Below are positions 16,588-24,891 of a stretch of 58,565 bases of DNA, in pieces. The stretch spans positions 1 through 58,565 of IMG/VR virus record IMGVR_UViG_3300036861_000141. One strand, given 5' to 3'. Made by a program: the position numbers and the translations under genes. Under the pieces are notes generated by a model. The model had not been told where the DNA came from. It ran no database searches and saw only the letters and a program-made list of their open reading frames with translations. The stretch's first letter is position 1. Every line of letters starts with the position of its first letter. The stretch is from a virus.

Positions 16588-16809
16588 ATGGCCAAAACCA
16601 ATCCCATGACGACTACGAACACCCCGTTCACGCCGACGAGGCCGCAGACACCGCCGACGCCACCGAGTGACGTGCCGACGCCGCAACCGGAGACACCGAC
16701 ACCCACTATCCCTGTCCCCACACCGTCAGCGCCGACGCCGCCGAGTCCGGCACCGACACGGCAGACGAGTGCGCGTGAAGCCGGGATTCAGATCGAAACG
16801 AGGATCTAG
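16588..16809 (+). CDS. Pro/Thr-rich disordered protein
   Basis: 73 residues, more than half Pro and Thr in TPTPP-like repeats, with a short ordered C-terminus (EAGIQIETRI). A strong AAAGGAG ribosome site lies 8 bases before ATG. Possibly a linker or surface protein. Confidence 0.6.
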   Translation: MAKTNPMTTTNTPFTPTRPQTPPTPPSDVPTPQPETPTPTIPVPTPSAPTPPSPAPTRQTSAREAGIQIETRI

Positions 16810-16814
16810 GATGG

Positions 16815-16979
16815 ATTTCGGCGACACCGGCACATTGGGATGCGTACCTCCAGTGGCGCGATCAACAAGTCTGTGAGGGTTGCGGTAAGCGATTCAGAGA
16901 CAGACCACGCGACTCAAGTGGGAAAGCCCTAGACCTCTGGGCTACGGAGACGCTGTGCTGGACCTGTTTTGCAAAATGA
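16815..16979 (+). CDS. Zinc-ribbon protein with apparent ATT start or 1-base indel
   Basis: 54 residues in the frame that begins with ATT 16815: codons for SATPAHWDAYLQWR, then CEGCGKRF and LCWTCFAK, a clear CxxC...CxxC ribbon. There is no ATG/GTG/TTG in this frame after the upstream stop. ATG 16811, four bases earlier, is out of frame; loss of one G from ATGGATT would place it in frame. It overlaps the next gene by 4 bases (ATGA). So either a rare start codon or a base insertion. Confidence 0.55.
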   Translation: MSATPAHWDAYLQWRDQQVCEGCGKRFRDRPRDSSGKALDLWATETLCWTCFAK

Positions 16980-17110
16980 GCCTCTGTATTCACATTTGCC
17001 CTACCTGCGGATTCAAGTGGGGCCATTCGAAGAAGCGGCCTTGTACGCAGCCGGAAGTAGCTGAATGTGGCGTGGATGAGTGTGCGGAGAAAGGCTTAGT
17101 TAGGCCTTAG
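16976..17110 (+). CDS. Small CxxC protein
   Basis: 44 residues, ATGA overlap with the previous ribbon protein. CIHICPTCGFKW and later cysteines (PCTQ, ECGVDEC) suggest zinc binding. Function unknown. Confidence 0.55.
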   Translation: MSLCIHICPTCGFKWGHSKKRPCTQPEVAECGVDECAEKGLVRP

Positions 17111-17113
17111 TTA

Positions 17114-17296
17114 ATGGCGTATCAGAGTGATTGGATACAGGACGCGGCTGAGGAGATCGTGATGATGGAATATCCATCGCCACGGCAAATCTACGAGGTG
17201 ATTGCCAAGCACTGTCCGTTCAAGCCTGACACGGCCTATCAGGAAGTTCCAGCGGCTGATGATTCTTCTGAGCCAGAAAACCCTCAGGATTATTGA
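17114..17296 (+). CDS. Small acidic protein
   Basis: 60 residues; helical N-terminal half (WIQDAAEEIVMMEYPSPRQI) and acidic tail. TGATG overlap with the next gene. Unknown. Confidence 0.55.
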   Translation: MAYQSDWIQDAAEEIVMMEYPSPRQIYEVIAKHCPFKPDTAYQEVPAADDSSEPENPQDY

Positions 17297-17532
17297 TGCC
17301 CATAGATCGTCCGCGCACTGTTGATGAAATAGCAGCCTTACCGATCGGTCCAGCGTTTGGACAGGTCACTATGGTTGTTAATGGAAAAACACTGAAAGCT
17401 CCAGTGATGGAGCCTGTGGATCTGTTCTGGTCAGACGATGACGACGTTCTTGGCTATACCGACAGTGATGGCGCAGCGTGGATGTTAGGGCGATATGCCA
17501 ATGGTGAATGGTTTAAGCGCCGATGCCTCTAG
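17296..17532 (+). CDS. Small unknown protein
   Basis: 78 residues from ATG 17296. Beta-rich with an acidic DDDD cluster in the middle (FWSDDDDVLGY). It overlaps the HNH gene by 10 bases. Unknown function. Confidence 0.55.
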   Translation: MPIDRPRTVDEIAALPIGPAFGQVTMVVNGKTLKAPVMEPVDLFWSDDDDVLGYTDSDGAAWMLGRYANGEWFKRRCL

Positions 17533-17834
17533 CACCCCCACGCGTGTGTAGCACTTGTGGCCAGGCAGGCTGTACCGCTCATCTCCGTGCAGCTTGGACA
17601 CACCGAGTAGAGCCTCAGCGTATTCGAGGACGAGCCTTACAAAAGCTCAGGGACAAGCTGTTTCGGAGTCAACCGATGTGCGCGATCTGCGGGAACTCAC
17701 CTTCCACCATACGGGATCACATTGTGAACCTTGAGGCTGGAGGTTTGGATATTCCCGAAAATACTCAGGGTGTTTGTGAGCCGTGTCACCGAGAAAAAAC
17801 GGCCCGTGAGAGCGTGAGAGGCCGATCACGATGA
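17523..17834 (+). CDS. HNH endonuclease near terminase
   Basis: 103 residues. CSTCGQAGC at the N-terminus, then CAICGNSPSTIRDHIVNLEAGG and GVCEPCHREKTARE complete the HNH fold with the DHI catalytic pair. HNH proteins are often encoded directly upstream of the terminase and are required for packaging in several phages with similar gene order. Four small genes and the antisense DUF2628-like gene separate it here. Confidence 0.85.
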   Translation: MPLAPPRVCSTCGQAGCTAHLRAAWTHRVEPQRIRGRALQKLRDKLFRSQPMCAICGNSPSTIRDHIVNLEAGGLDIPENTQGVCEPCHREKTARESVRGRSR

Positions 17835-18019
17835 CGCCTGATCGCATCACGCTCACGGTTCAACTTGGTGATGCCTCCTTCACTGCCGATGGTCCAGTAG
17901 ATGTGGTGCTCCTGATGTATGAGGACTGGCTGAACTTACTTGGTGGCTGTATCTGCGAACCAGAACCACAAGAGCCAGCCGTGCCCGCCTTTCGTGAGCA
18001 GCCGATAGGTCGAGCGTGA
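17831..18019 (+). CDS. Small unknown protein
   Basis: 62 residues in an ATGA overlap with the HNH gene. TLTVQLGDASFTADG reads as a small beta-sheet. Followed directly by the antisense gene at 18029. Confidence 0.5.
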   Translation: MTPDRITLTVQLGDASFTADGPVDVVLLMYEDWLNLLGGCICEPEPQEPAVPAFREQPIGRA

Positions 18020-18028
18020 ACAAGTAAG

Positions 18029-18295
18029 TTATGCGGTACTGAGATGTGCGTGTGACGGTAGATCCGAGACGTCTTTCCAACCCTTTCTCAAATAGGCATT
18101 TCTGAGGATGGATGGAGCGAGGAACGGGTACACCACCCACGATAAGCCAACGGTGAGCAGGGCTACTACCAAGGAGATCACGGCGTGCGACCAGACCCCA
18201 TGCACCGCAAAGTAGAGCGGTCCAAACAGGAACGTCCACAACCGAGGATGGTTTACGGTCACGGTGTGCTGATTCTGAAGGTTGGTAAATGTCAT
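18029..18295 (-). CDS. Antisense membrane protein, DUF2628-like
   Basis: 88 residues on the opposite strand; the start at 18295 (MTFTNLQNQH) is chosen over a longer frame. HPRLWTFLFGPLYFAVHGVW and a second hydrophobic segment ending VVYPFLAP, then LRKGWKDV, follow the plan of the bacterial DUF2628-type small membrane proteins. Host-like content on the antisense strand suggests a moron. Confidence 0.65.
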   Translation of the reverse strand: MTFTNLQNQHTVTVNHPRLWTFLFGPLYFAVHGVWSHAVISLVVALLTVGLSWVVYPFLAPSILRNAYLRKGWKDVSDLPSHAHLSTA

Positions 18296-18339
18296 TGCGG
18301 CGGTCATTCTACGCGAAGTTGAGGCCAACAGGGAGAGCG

Positions 18340-18558
18340 ATGAAGCGCGTCATTATGATTGAGATCGACGTCGACACTGTTTCTGCTACGTACCGTGCCG
18401 AGGACTGTCTACGTCGAGTGCTCGATACGCTGACCCCATATGGGTTGGCCTACCACATTCTCCCAGCCGCCAACGATCCAGGACTCAGCCCTCGTACGCA
18501 CATGCACACGGCTAACTACTACGAGGAACAGCACCGCCTGTATGTGGCTGGGCTATGA
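18340..18558 (+). CDS. Small unknown protein
   Basis: 72 residues. ATG 18340 is chosen for the GGGAGAG ribosome site; the longer frame to 18289 would run into the 5' end of the antisense gene. Alpha/beta pattern, no recognised motif. ATGA overlap with the next gene. Confidence 0.55.
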   Translation: MKRVIMIEIDVDTVSATYRAEDCLRRVLDTLTPYGLAYHILPAANDPGLSPRTHMHTANYYEEQHRLYVAGL

Positions 18559-18875
18559 CAATGAGCACACGAACTATCGTAGAAGATTGTCTCTGGGCCA
18601 GGATTGAAGACGAGGCCGATAAGTTCATCATCGCCCATCACTCCGATCTCTTTCATTTGCTAGCACTTATCTTGGCTTACTACCAAGTGCGTGGCACAAC
18701 ACCTGAACAGATGGTTGCGAGCGACGTTCTGCGCCAACGTATCGCCACTGTCATCGCTGATGCCGAACCGATAGAGAGAACCCCAGAACACACCAGGGGC
18801 GGGATTGTAATGTTTAGTGGACATACACCGGGAAACCGCTCGGCAACTCTGCACCGGTTTTCGGTCAAAACGTAA
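18555..18875 (+). CDS. Unknown protein upstream of terminase
   Basis: 106 residues, mainly helical (FIIAHHSDLFHLLALILAYYQ). No recognised domain. It ends 15 bases before the small terminase gene. Confidence 0.55.
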   Translation: MTMSTRTIVEDCLWARIEDEADKFIIAHHSDLFHLLALILAYYQVRGTTPEQMVASDVLRQRIATVIADAEPIERTPEHTRGGIVMFSGHTPGNRSATLHRFSVKT

Positions 18876-18890
18876 CTTTTGGTAACACCT

Positions 18891-19379
18891 ATGGGAAATC
18901 AGAACAGTGGCAGGCGTCCACAACCGACAGCATTGACGGTGCTGCGTGGCAACCCAAGTCGTAAAAAGCTTAATGAAAATGAGGTGGTGCCACCGGCCGG
19001 AGAGATTGTAAAGCCGGCCGGGTTGAGCGTGGCTGCTGGGGTGGTCTGGGATGAGTTAGCCCCAGTTTGTCTGGCGATGGGCACCTTGACGACGGCGGAT
19101 ATCAGGGCGTTTGCCAGCCTGTGCGAACTGCAATCGACGATGCAGCAGACCTCAGCGGCGAAGGATGGCCGGGAATTGTTCAGGCTGCAACCTGAGAAGG
19201 ATGACGAGTCGCGAGTTGAGGTGGTGATCGATTCCATCCTGCGGCTCGAGCGGGAGACGGCCACTGCGCTTCGTCCGTATTACGACTATTTCGGGATGAC
19301 GCCTTCGAGTCGGGCGCGGATTCAGGTGCCGAAGAAGGCGGAAGCACCGGAGAGTAAATGGGCCGGCGCGCTCAAGTAG
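18891..19379 (+). CDS. terS: Terminase small subunit, P27-like
   Basis: 162 residues from ATG 18891. The basic start GRRPQPTALTVLRGNPSRKKL and the PPAGEIVKP turn are typical of the P27-type small terminase. The middle is helical (TADIRAFASLCELQSTMQQ). It binds phage DNA and hands it to the large subunit, whose gene overlaps by 22 bases. Confidence 0.85.
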   Translation: MGNQNSGRRPQPTALTVLRGNPSRKKLNENEVVPPAGEIVKPAGLSVAAGVVWDELAPVCLAMGTLTTADIRAFASLCELQSTMQQTSAAKDGRELFRLQPEKDDESRVEVVIDSILRLERETATALRPYYDYFGMTPSSRARIQVPKKAEAPESKWAGALK

Positions 19380-20908
19380 AGTCGGCGGCTGACCGGGCGA
19401 TTCGGCTGGTGAACAACCTCACCCATACCAAAGGTGTGTTTGCTGAGCAGACGTTTGACTTGCGGCCGTGGCAGCGGCAGATCCTCAAGAAGCTGTTCAA
19501 GACCCGTAGGGATGGGCTACGGCAGTACCGGACCTGTCTCCTGATGTTGCCGCGGAAGAACGGCAAGACCGAACTTGCTGCGGCGCTGGCGATCTACTTC
19601 CTGCTGTTTGATGGCGAGATGGGGGCAGAGGTCTATTCCGCAGCGGCAGATAAAGATCAGGCAGGGCTGGTATTCAACGTCGCGGCTCAGATGGTGCGGA
19701 ACGATCCTGAACTCTACGCCCAGTGTGAGATTGTTGACTCCCAGAAGCGAATCGTTCACCGCAAGAGCGGGAGTTTCTACCGGGCGATCTCGGCGGAGGC
19801 GTATTCCAAGCATGGCTTCAATGCCTCCGTGGTCATTTACGACGAGCTGCACGCGGCGCCGACGCGGGAACTCTGGGACGTCCTGGCAACGTCTCAGGGC
19901 GCTCGATTACAACCCCTGATGTTGGCGATTAGCACCGCAGGATATGACCGGCACTCGATTCTCTGGGAGCTCTACAGCCATGCCAAACAGGTAGCCGAGA
20001 ATCCAGAGTTGGATCCGACGTTCCTGCCCATCCTCTACGAAGCACCAGAAGGCGCCGACTGGACGGATGAAAAGGTCTGGAAACAGGCCAATCCGGCCTT
20101 AGGCGATTTCCGGTCGCTCGAGGAGATGCGAAGCGCAGCCCAACGGGCGAAACAGATTCCGGCTCAGGAGAACACGTTCAGGCGGTTGTATCTCAACCAG
20201 TGGACGGAACAGTCTGAACGCTGGATCGACATGGACGCCTGGGACGCGTGCGGGAAAGTTCCTGTTGATGTGGAATCGCTCAGAGGGCGGCTGTGCTATG
20301 CCGGGCTCGACCTCTCGAGCCGGACGGACCTGACGGCCTGTGTACTGGTGTTTCCCGATGACGATGATGGGATCACGGTCCTACCGTTCTTCTGGGTGCC
20401 GAAAGAGAACGCAGCCCAACGGGAAAAGGTTGACCGAGTGCCCTATACCGAGTGGATCCGTCAGGGACTCATTACAGCCACGCCTGGAAATGTTGTAGAC
20501 CAAGGATTTATCCGCGAAGACTTAAATAAGCTCGGGCAGCTCTATTCCATTCAGGAGATCGCCTTCGACCCGTGGAACGCCACGAAGATCGCCACCGAAC
20601 TCATGGGCGACGGATTTCACGTGGCGGAATTACGTCAAGGGTTCCGTTCGCTCAGCGAGCCCACGAAACACATGGGCGGGTTGGTCACAGGCAAGACACT
20701 GCGACACGGCGGGCATCCGGTGTTGAAAAACCACGCGGCCAACATGGTGGTGCGGCAGGATCCCAACGGCAATCTGGCGCCGGACAAGTCAAAGGTCACG
20801 GCACGTATCGACGGGATTGTGGCGCTGATCATGGGGTTGAGCCGAGCGATCGTGCATGAGCAGCACAAGGCTCCGTCCTATCAACTGCTGGTCCTGGGGG
20901 GCCGATGA
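19358..20908 (+). CDS. terL: Terminase large subunit
   Basis: 516 residues. The ATPase half has LMLPRKNGKT (Walker A-like, about 62-71) and SVVIYDELHAAP (Walker B with the catalytic Glu, about 157-168), followed by the coupling strand LMLAISTAGY. The nuclease half begins at about 312 (CYAGLDLSSRTDLT), with Asp 318 as the probable first metal ligand. Length and motif spelling fit the large HK97/YmfN-like terminase family. It drives headful or site-specific packaging; which one cannot be told here. Confidence 0.92.
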   Translation: MGRRAQVESAADRAIRLVNNLTHTKGVFAEQTFDLRPWQRQILKKLFKTRRDGLRQYRTCLLMLPRKNGKTELAAALAIYFLLFDGEMGAEVYSAAADKDQAGLVFNVAAQMVRNDPELYAQCEIVDSQKRIVHRKSGSFYRAISAEAYSKHGFNASVVIYDELHAAPTRELWDVLATSQGARLQPLMLAISTAGYDRHSILWELYSHAKQVAENPELDPTFLPILYEAPEGADWTDEKVWKQANPALGDFRSLEEMRSAAQRAKQIPAQENTFRRLYLNQWTEQSERWIDMDAWDACGKVPVDVESLRGRLCYAGLDLSSRTDLTACVLVFPDDDDGITVLPFFWVPKENAAQREKVDRVPYTEWIRQGLITATPGNVVDQGFIREDLNKLGQLYSIQEIAFDPWNATKIATELMGDGFHVAELRQGFRSLSEPTKHMGGLVTGKTLRHGGHPVLKNHAANMVVRQDPNGNLAPDKSKVTARIDGIVALIMGLSRAIVHEQHKAPSYQLLVLGGR

Positions 20909-21177
20909 TGGAATTTCTTGCAACGCCAGCCCTCGTGACTGAACTCTTGACGCTAGCGACTCAGGTAAAACAAGCCAAGCAAGATTTAAGGACTGCCCTG
21001 ACGGCGCAGGAGACGGCCCGATTAAGTCTCATTGACGCCAAGAACCACACGTTAGAGGCATCAGAGCGCTTCAATAAGGTGCGTGCCGAGTGGCTGCGGG
21101 TGGCTGATGCTTCCGACGAGATTGGCGAGATGCACAACTGGGCTGGGATTATTAGTAGGGCCGATGATGGCAAATGA
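20905..21177 (+). CDS. Small coiled-coil protein
   Basis: 90 residues, ATGA overlap with TerL. Long heptad helix from about 10 to 70 (LLTLATQVKQAKQDLRTAL). Unknown role in the packaging/head block. Confidence 0.6.
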   Translation: MMEFLATPALVTELLTLATQVKQAKQDLRTALTAQETARLSLIDAKNHTLEASERFNKVRAEWLRVADASDEIGEMHNWAGIISRADDGK

Positions 21178-21355
21178 ACCAGACACGCCCAAACGTGGCC
21201 GGCCCAAAGTCGAGGAACCTCGATCCTCAGTCTCCACTTGGATGCCGGCGACGTATCACGATCGGCTGATTCGTCTGGCCAACCAGAATGAGGTGTCTGT
21301 GTCCAGTATGGTGAGACGGATCCTCGTTCTGCAGTTGCAAACCAGCGCGAAGTAA
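21164..21355 (+). CDS. Ribbon-helix-helix-like small DNA-binding protein
   Basis: 63 residues from ATG 21164 (or 21167). Basic N-terminus KRGRPKVEEPRSSVSTWMP, then two helices (YHDRLIRLANQ and SVSSMVRRILVLQL), the layout of Arc/MetJ-type regulators. It might regulate the capsid genes that follow, but no operator was identified. Confidence 0.6.
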   Translation: MMANEPDTPKRGRPKVEEPRSSVSTWMPATYHDRLIRLANQNEVSVSSMVRRILVLQLQTSAK

Positions 21356-21388
21356 TTCTCTACTAAACAATCCGCCCGATTAGTCTCT

Positions 21389-21408
21389 AGCCCCAACATC
21401 TAGGGGCT
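21389..21408 (+). promoter_or_regulatory. Hairpin covering the ribosome site of the capsid gene
   Basis: AGCCCC (21389-21394) pairs with GGGGCT (21403-21408) around an 8-base loop. The 3' arm contains the only AGGGG-like ribosome site and ends on the first base of the TTG start codon, so folding would hide translation initiation. Confidence 0.6.
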
Positions 21409-23330
21409 TGACTCCCGAACCCCAGAACCGCGCCTGGTCCACGTTTGAACTGAAAGCCATCAACGAGGACGAGCGGATCATTGAAGGCTACGCCAGCACG
21501 CCGACGCCTGACAGGCGAGGTGATGTTATGGAGCCGCTCGGGGCTGAGTTTGACCTCCCGATGCCGTTCCTATGGCAGCACGATCAGGACAGGCCGATCG
21601 GTGAAGTCTTCGAGGCCAAGCCAGACAAGAAGAAGGGCATTTACATCCGGGCTCGTATTGCGAAACTCGATGAGCCAGGGCCGTTAAAGGCACGTCTCGA
21701 CGAAGCGTGGCAAAGCATTAAGGCCAAGTTAGTCCGTGGCCTGAGTATTGGGTGGTCTCCGCTCGAAGCAGCACCCATTAAAGAAACAGGCGGTCTCCAC
21801 GTCCTCCGGTGGATTTGGGCTGAGTTGAGCGCCGTTACGGTACCCATGAACTCGGCCGCATCAATCCTCAAAATCAAAGAACTCGATCTGGCCGCGTCAG
21901 GCCTTCACTCGCCCAGCGTCATGGGCAGCTTCCCTGTTGTCCATGCCGTGAAGGCGGCACCTCCAATGACTAGCACCATTCCCGAACAGATCACCAGTTT
22001 TGAAAATACCCGCGCGCTGAAGAACTCCCGCGCGATCGAGATCATGACCAAGGCCGCAGAAGCCGGCGTGACCCTCGATGCGGCACAGAGCGAGGAGTAC
22101 GACACGCTTCAGCGCGAGATCCAGAGCGTTGACGCGCACCTCACGCGCCTGCGCGAGCTCGAGAAGCTGAACGTCGTCACGGCGACACCGATCGTTACCA
22201 AGACCACCGATCATCTCCAAGCCAGCGAACTCCGCGGCGGTAATTCCAACCCGGTGATCACGGTGAAGGCGAACGTGCCGAAGGGCACCGCGTTCACGCG
22301 CTTTGTGATGGCTAAGATCGCCGGCAAGAACAGCACGTCTGATGCAATCCGCTACGTCGAAGAAAACAAGACGTGGATGGACCAGACGCCGGAAGTTCTG
22401 CTCGCGCTGAAGGCCGCGGTGAATCCCGGCACGATCGCAGAGCCGGCGTGGGCCGCACCACTCGCCGTCGCGCGTCCGATGCAGGACGAGTTTCTCGATT
22501 TGCTTCGCCCAGAAACCATTCTCGGAAAAGTGAGCGGCTTCAAGCGCGTGCCGTTCAACGTGAGCGTGCCGGTGCAAACCGGAGGCGGTACCTACAATTG
22601 GGTTGGAGAGGGTGCGCCCAAACCAGTCGGCAACCTGCAGTTCACCAGCGTCACGCTTGGTATCGCCAAGGCCGCTGGCATCATCGTGATCTCGGAGGAA
22701 CTCGCGAAGATTTCGACACCATCCGCAGAAGGCGTTGTGCGAAACGACATGATCCGCGGTATGGCGCAGTACCTCGATCAGCAGTTTATCGATCCAACTG
22801 TCGCGGCGGTGACGAACGTATCGCCGGCATCGATCACGAACGGGGCAAACGGTTTTGCCACGGCCGGCACGTCTGCTGACAACGCACGCACGGACATCAA
22901 GAAAGCGATCACGCTGTTCACGCAGAGCAATCTATCGGTGTCAGAGGCCGTTCTGATCATGTCGGAGGCCAATGCCTTCGCACTCGCGACGGCACTCACT
23001 GCCAATGGCGTGCGAGTTAATGCGGATCTCACCGCGAAGGGCGGATCGATTCTCGGCATTCCGGTTGTCACCAGCCAGACTGCCGGTAACGTCGTCGCGC
23101 TCGTTCATGCGCCATCGATTCTCTTTGCCGATGACGGTGGCGTGAATATCGATATCTCGCGCGAAGCCAGCGTTGAGATGAGCACGACTCCAACAAGCCC
23201 GATCTCGGCATCGGTTGTGTCGGTAAACCTATGGCAGGCTAATCTCGTAGGTTTGCGCGCAGAAAGATGGATAAATTACAAGCGCGCTCGTACCGTGGCA
23301 GTTGTTTACACCACGGCCACTTACGTTTAG
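21408..23330 (+). CDS. Prohead protease-major capsid protein fusion, HK97 fold
   Basis: 640 residues. Start is TTG 21408, the only usable start between the upstream stop at 21381 and the conserved protease core. Residues about 8-180 are a HK97-type (U35) protease: YASTPTPDRRGD, PFLWQHDQDRPIG with the catalytic His, and LVRGLSIGWSP with the catalytic Ser. A coiled-coil scaffold-like delta region follows (about 195-260). The capsid core begins about 275 (KANVPKGTAFTRFV) with the HK97 signatures KVSGFKRVPFNV, GTYNWVGEGAPKPV and MSEANAFALATAL. Protease and capsid in one chain are known from several phages; the fusion removes a separate scaffold. Confidence 0.88.
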   Translation: MTPEPQNRAWSTFELKAINEDERIIEGYASTPTPDRRGDVMEPLGAEFDLPMPFLWQHDQDRPIGEVFEAKPDKKKGIYIRARIAKLDEPGPLKARLDEAWQSIKAKLVRGLSIGWSPLEAAPIKETGGLHVLRWIWAELSAVTVPMNSAASILKIKELDLAASGLHSPSVMGSFPVVHAVKAAPPMTSTIPEQITSFENTRALKNSRAIEIMTKAAEAGVTLDAAQSEEYDTLQREIQSVDAHLTRLRELEKLNVVTATPIVTKTTDHLQASELRGGNSNPVITVKANVPKGTAFTRFVMAKIAGKNSTSDAIRYVEENKTWMDQTPEVLLALKAAVNPGTIAEPAWAAPLAVARPMQDEFLDLLRPETILGKVSGFKRVPFNVSVPVQTGGGTYNWVGEGAPKPVGNLQFTSVTLGIAKAAGIIVISEELAKISTPSAEGVVRNDMIRGMAQYLDQQFIDPTVAAVTNVSPASITNGANGFATAGTSADNARTDIKKAITLFTQSNLSVSEAVLIMSEANAFALATALTANGVRVNADLTAKGGSILGIPVVTSQTAGNVVALVHAPSILFADDGGVNIDISREASVEMSTTPTSPISASVVSVNLWQANLVGLRAERWINYKRARTVAVVYTTATYV

Positions 23331-23341
23331 GGCGATAATGA

Positions 23342-23397
23342 AGTGCGCACCTAGGGTCATTCCCGAAAGCCGGTTTCCTAGCCGGTTGGTGCGCACT
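23342..23397 (+). repeat. 10-bp inverted repeat after the capsid gene
   Basis: AGTGCGCACC (23342-23351) and GGTGCGCACT (23388-23397) are exact reverse complements around a 36-base loop that can form small inner stems (GGG/CCC and CCGG/CCGG). It lies between the capsid stop and the strong AGGAGG ribosome site of the broken HNH gene. It may be an mRNA stabiliser or attenuator, or part of the HNH element. Confidence 0.6.
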
Positions 23398-23429
23398 CGT
23401 CAACTAGGCGCGACTGTAGGAGGTCGCCG

Positions 23430-24479
23430 ATGGAAGTCATTTCTCGATCAGCTGCGAAGGCTGCAGGCCTCAAATATTTCTTCACTGGTAAGACGTGTCG
23501 CGGTGGTCACGTGGACGTACGTTTCGTATCGTCCTACGAGTGCCGGACCTGCAGTTACGCGAAAGTTCTTAAGATCTATTACTCGAAGCGCCCATCGACT
23601 GATGGTAGGACGTGCGCTGTGTGTGGGTGCGCGTTGTCATCTAACAAGAATCGGAAGGCGCGTTACTGCTCCGACGCATGACGGCTTAAGTCGCGAGGTA
23701 GTAAGTATCGAGCGTCGGAAGCCCGCTATAAGAAAGCGAATCGTGGGCGGATTAATAAGCGTGCTCGCGAGAAGTACGCGAATGATCCAGTGGTGCGCGC
23801 TAGGATTCTTGAGAGCCAACGACAGGAACGAGCCAAAGACCGACCCCTCAATCGCCCATGCATTGAATGCGGCCAGTCATTTATCTATCAGCCGAAATTC
23901 GGCGGTAATAGCGGCAGGTTCTGTTCATCTGAATGCCGTGAGTCCAGAAAGTCTAAAACACACAACGCGTGGTGTCTGGCGCATCAAAACGAGCAGAAAC
24001 AAAAGTACGCAGCGTATCGGCGCAAGTTTAAGGAGCAGGATCCGGACTACTTCAAGCGTCACTACGCCGCTAATCGCGAGCGCAAGAAGCGCCAGTCGCA
24101 GGAGTGGTATCGCGAGAACGCTGAGTATGCGCTGGGGCGTCAGAAGGCCTACGCCTCGAAGCGCCTCGTTGAGAATCCCGATCATGTTCGCGCGATTGGC
24201 CGTAAGCACGCGCAATCTCGGCGAGCCATCAAAAAGCAAGTATTCGTTGAGAACGTCGATCCGCGCGTGGTCTTTAAGCGCGACAAGGGCATCTGCGGTA
24301 TATGTCTGAAGACCGTAGACCCAACGAGCAAGTGGGAAGTGGATCACAAGATCCCGATCTCGAAGGGCGGAGCCCACTCGTACGCGAACGTGCAGCTCTC
24401 CCACCGGAAGTGCAACCGGGCGAAGTGGGCCAACCTCCCGAAGGGCCAGCCGACGCTGTTCCAAGTGATCGCGTCCTAA
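23430..24479 (+). pseudogene. HNH endonuclease interrupted by an in-frame TGA
   Basis: One frame of 349 sense codons runs from ATG 23430 (AGGAGG site 6 bases upstream) to TAA 24479, broken only by TGA at 23679-23681. The sequence before the stop is CAVCGCALSSNKNRKARYCSDA and after it RLKSRGSKYR, so the TGA stands where the usual CSDAC has cysteine. The 3' part has further zinc pairs (PCIECGQSF, GRFCSSEC), a long basic helix region, and an HNH core (CGICLKTVDPTSKWEVDHKIPISKGG to LSHRKCNRAKW). A simple TGC-to-TGA nonsense mutation is most likely; the 3' half could still be expressed from an internal GTG near 23790. Selenocysteine is conceivable, but I see no clear SECIS hairpin. Confidence 0.8.
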
Positions 24480-24550
24480 CCTCCGCCGACTACGGCATCC
24501 CCTCGCCACTCATCCGGCCAGAGACGTCAGGCACCGCCCAAACGGTGTTC

Positions 24551-24700
24551 ATGGTGGTGCTGCGGCCACACACGTACCACGGCCGCACACAGGATGAAGG
24601 CGACGTGTATCTCGCCCACGAGCACGAAATCGAGAACATTGAAAATCTCAAGTTCGCCCAGCGCGTGACGCCGCCGCAGCGCGCCGTGAGGCCGCGTTGA
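24551..24700 (+). CDS. Small head-region protein
   Basis: 49 residues from ATG 24551 (GTG 24545 also possible; the frame is open further upstream into the HNH gene). VVLRPHTYHGRTQDEGDVYLAHEHEIENIENLKFAQRV resembles short proteins often seen beside capsid or portal genes. Unknown role. Confidence 0.55.
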   Translation: MVVLRPHTYHGRTQDEGDVYLAHEHEIENIENLKFAQRVTPPQRAVRPR

Positions 24701-24708
24701 GGAGAAAG

Positions 24709-24891
24709 GTGATTGCCGGTGCGACAGCCATTGCAGGATTTCTGCTCTCCAATCTTCATACGTGGATGTTTGTTATTGGGATGGCTCTGATCTATCGGGG
24801 TGTCTCTGGATTTTCTAAACCAGCCGCCAACATCGCGCTCGGTGTACTGCTGATTGCGGCAGCTATGTGGCCGTATATGAAGAAGGCCTGA
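24709..24891 (+). CDS. Small membrane protein before the portal
   Basis: 60 residues from GTG 24709, with GAGGAG 4 bases upstream; TTG 24697 is an alternative. Two hydrophobic helices (about 2-28 and 36-56). TGATG overlap with the portal gene. Unknown function. Confidence 0.6.
   Translation: MIAGATAIAGFLLSNLHTWMFVIGMALIYRGVSGFSKPAANIALGVLLIAAAMWPYMKKA

Noticed and set aside
23302-24309. 1-kb open frame overlapping the HNH pseudogene
   Set aside because: Arg/Ser-rich shadow frame; the alternative frame gives zinc pairs and an HNH core.
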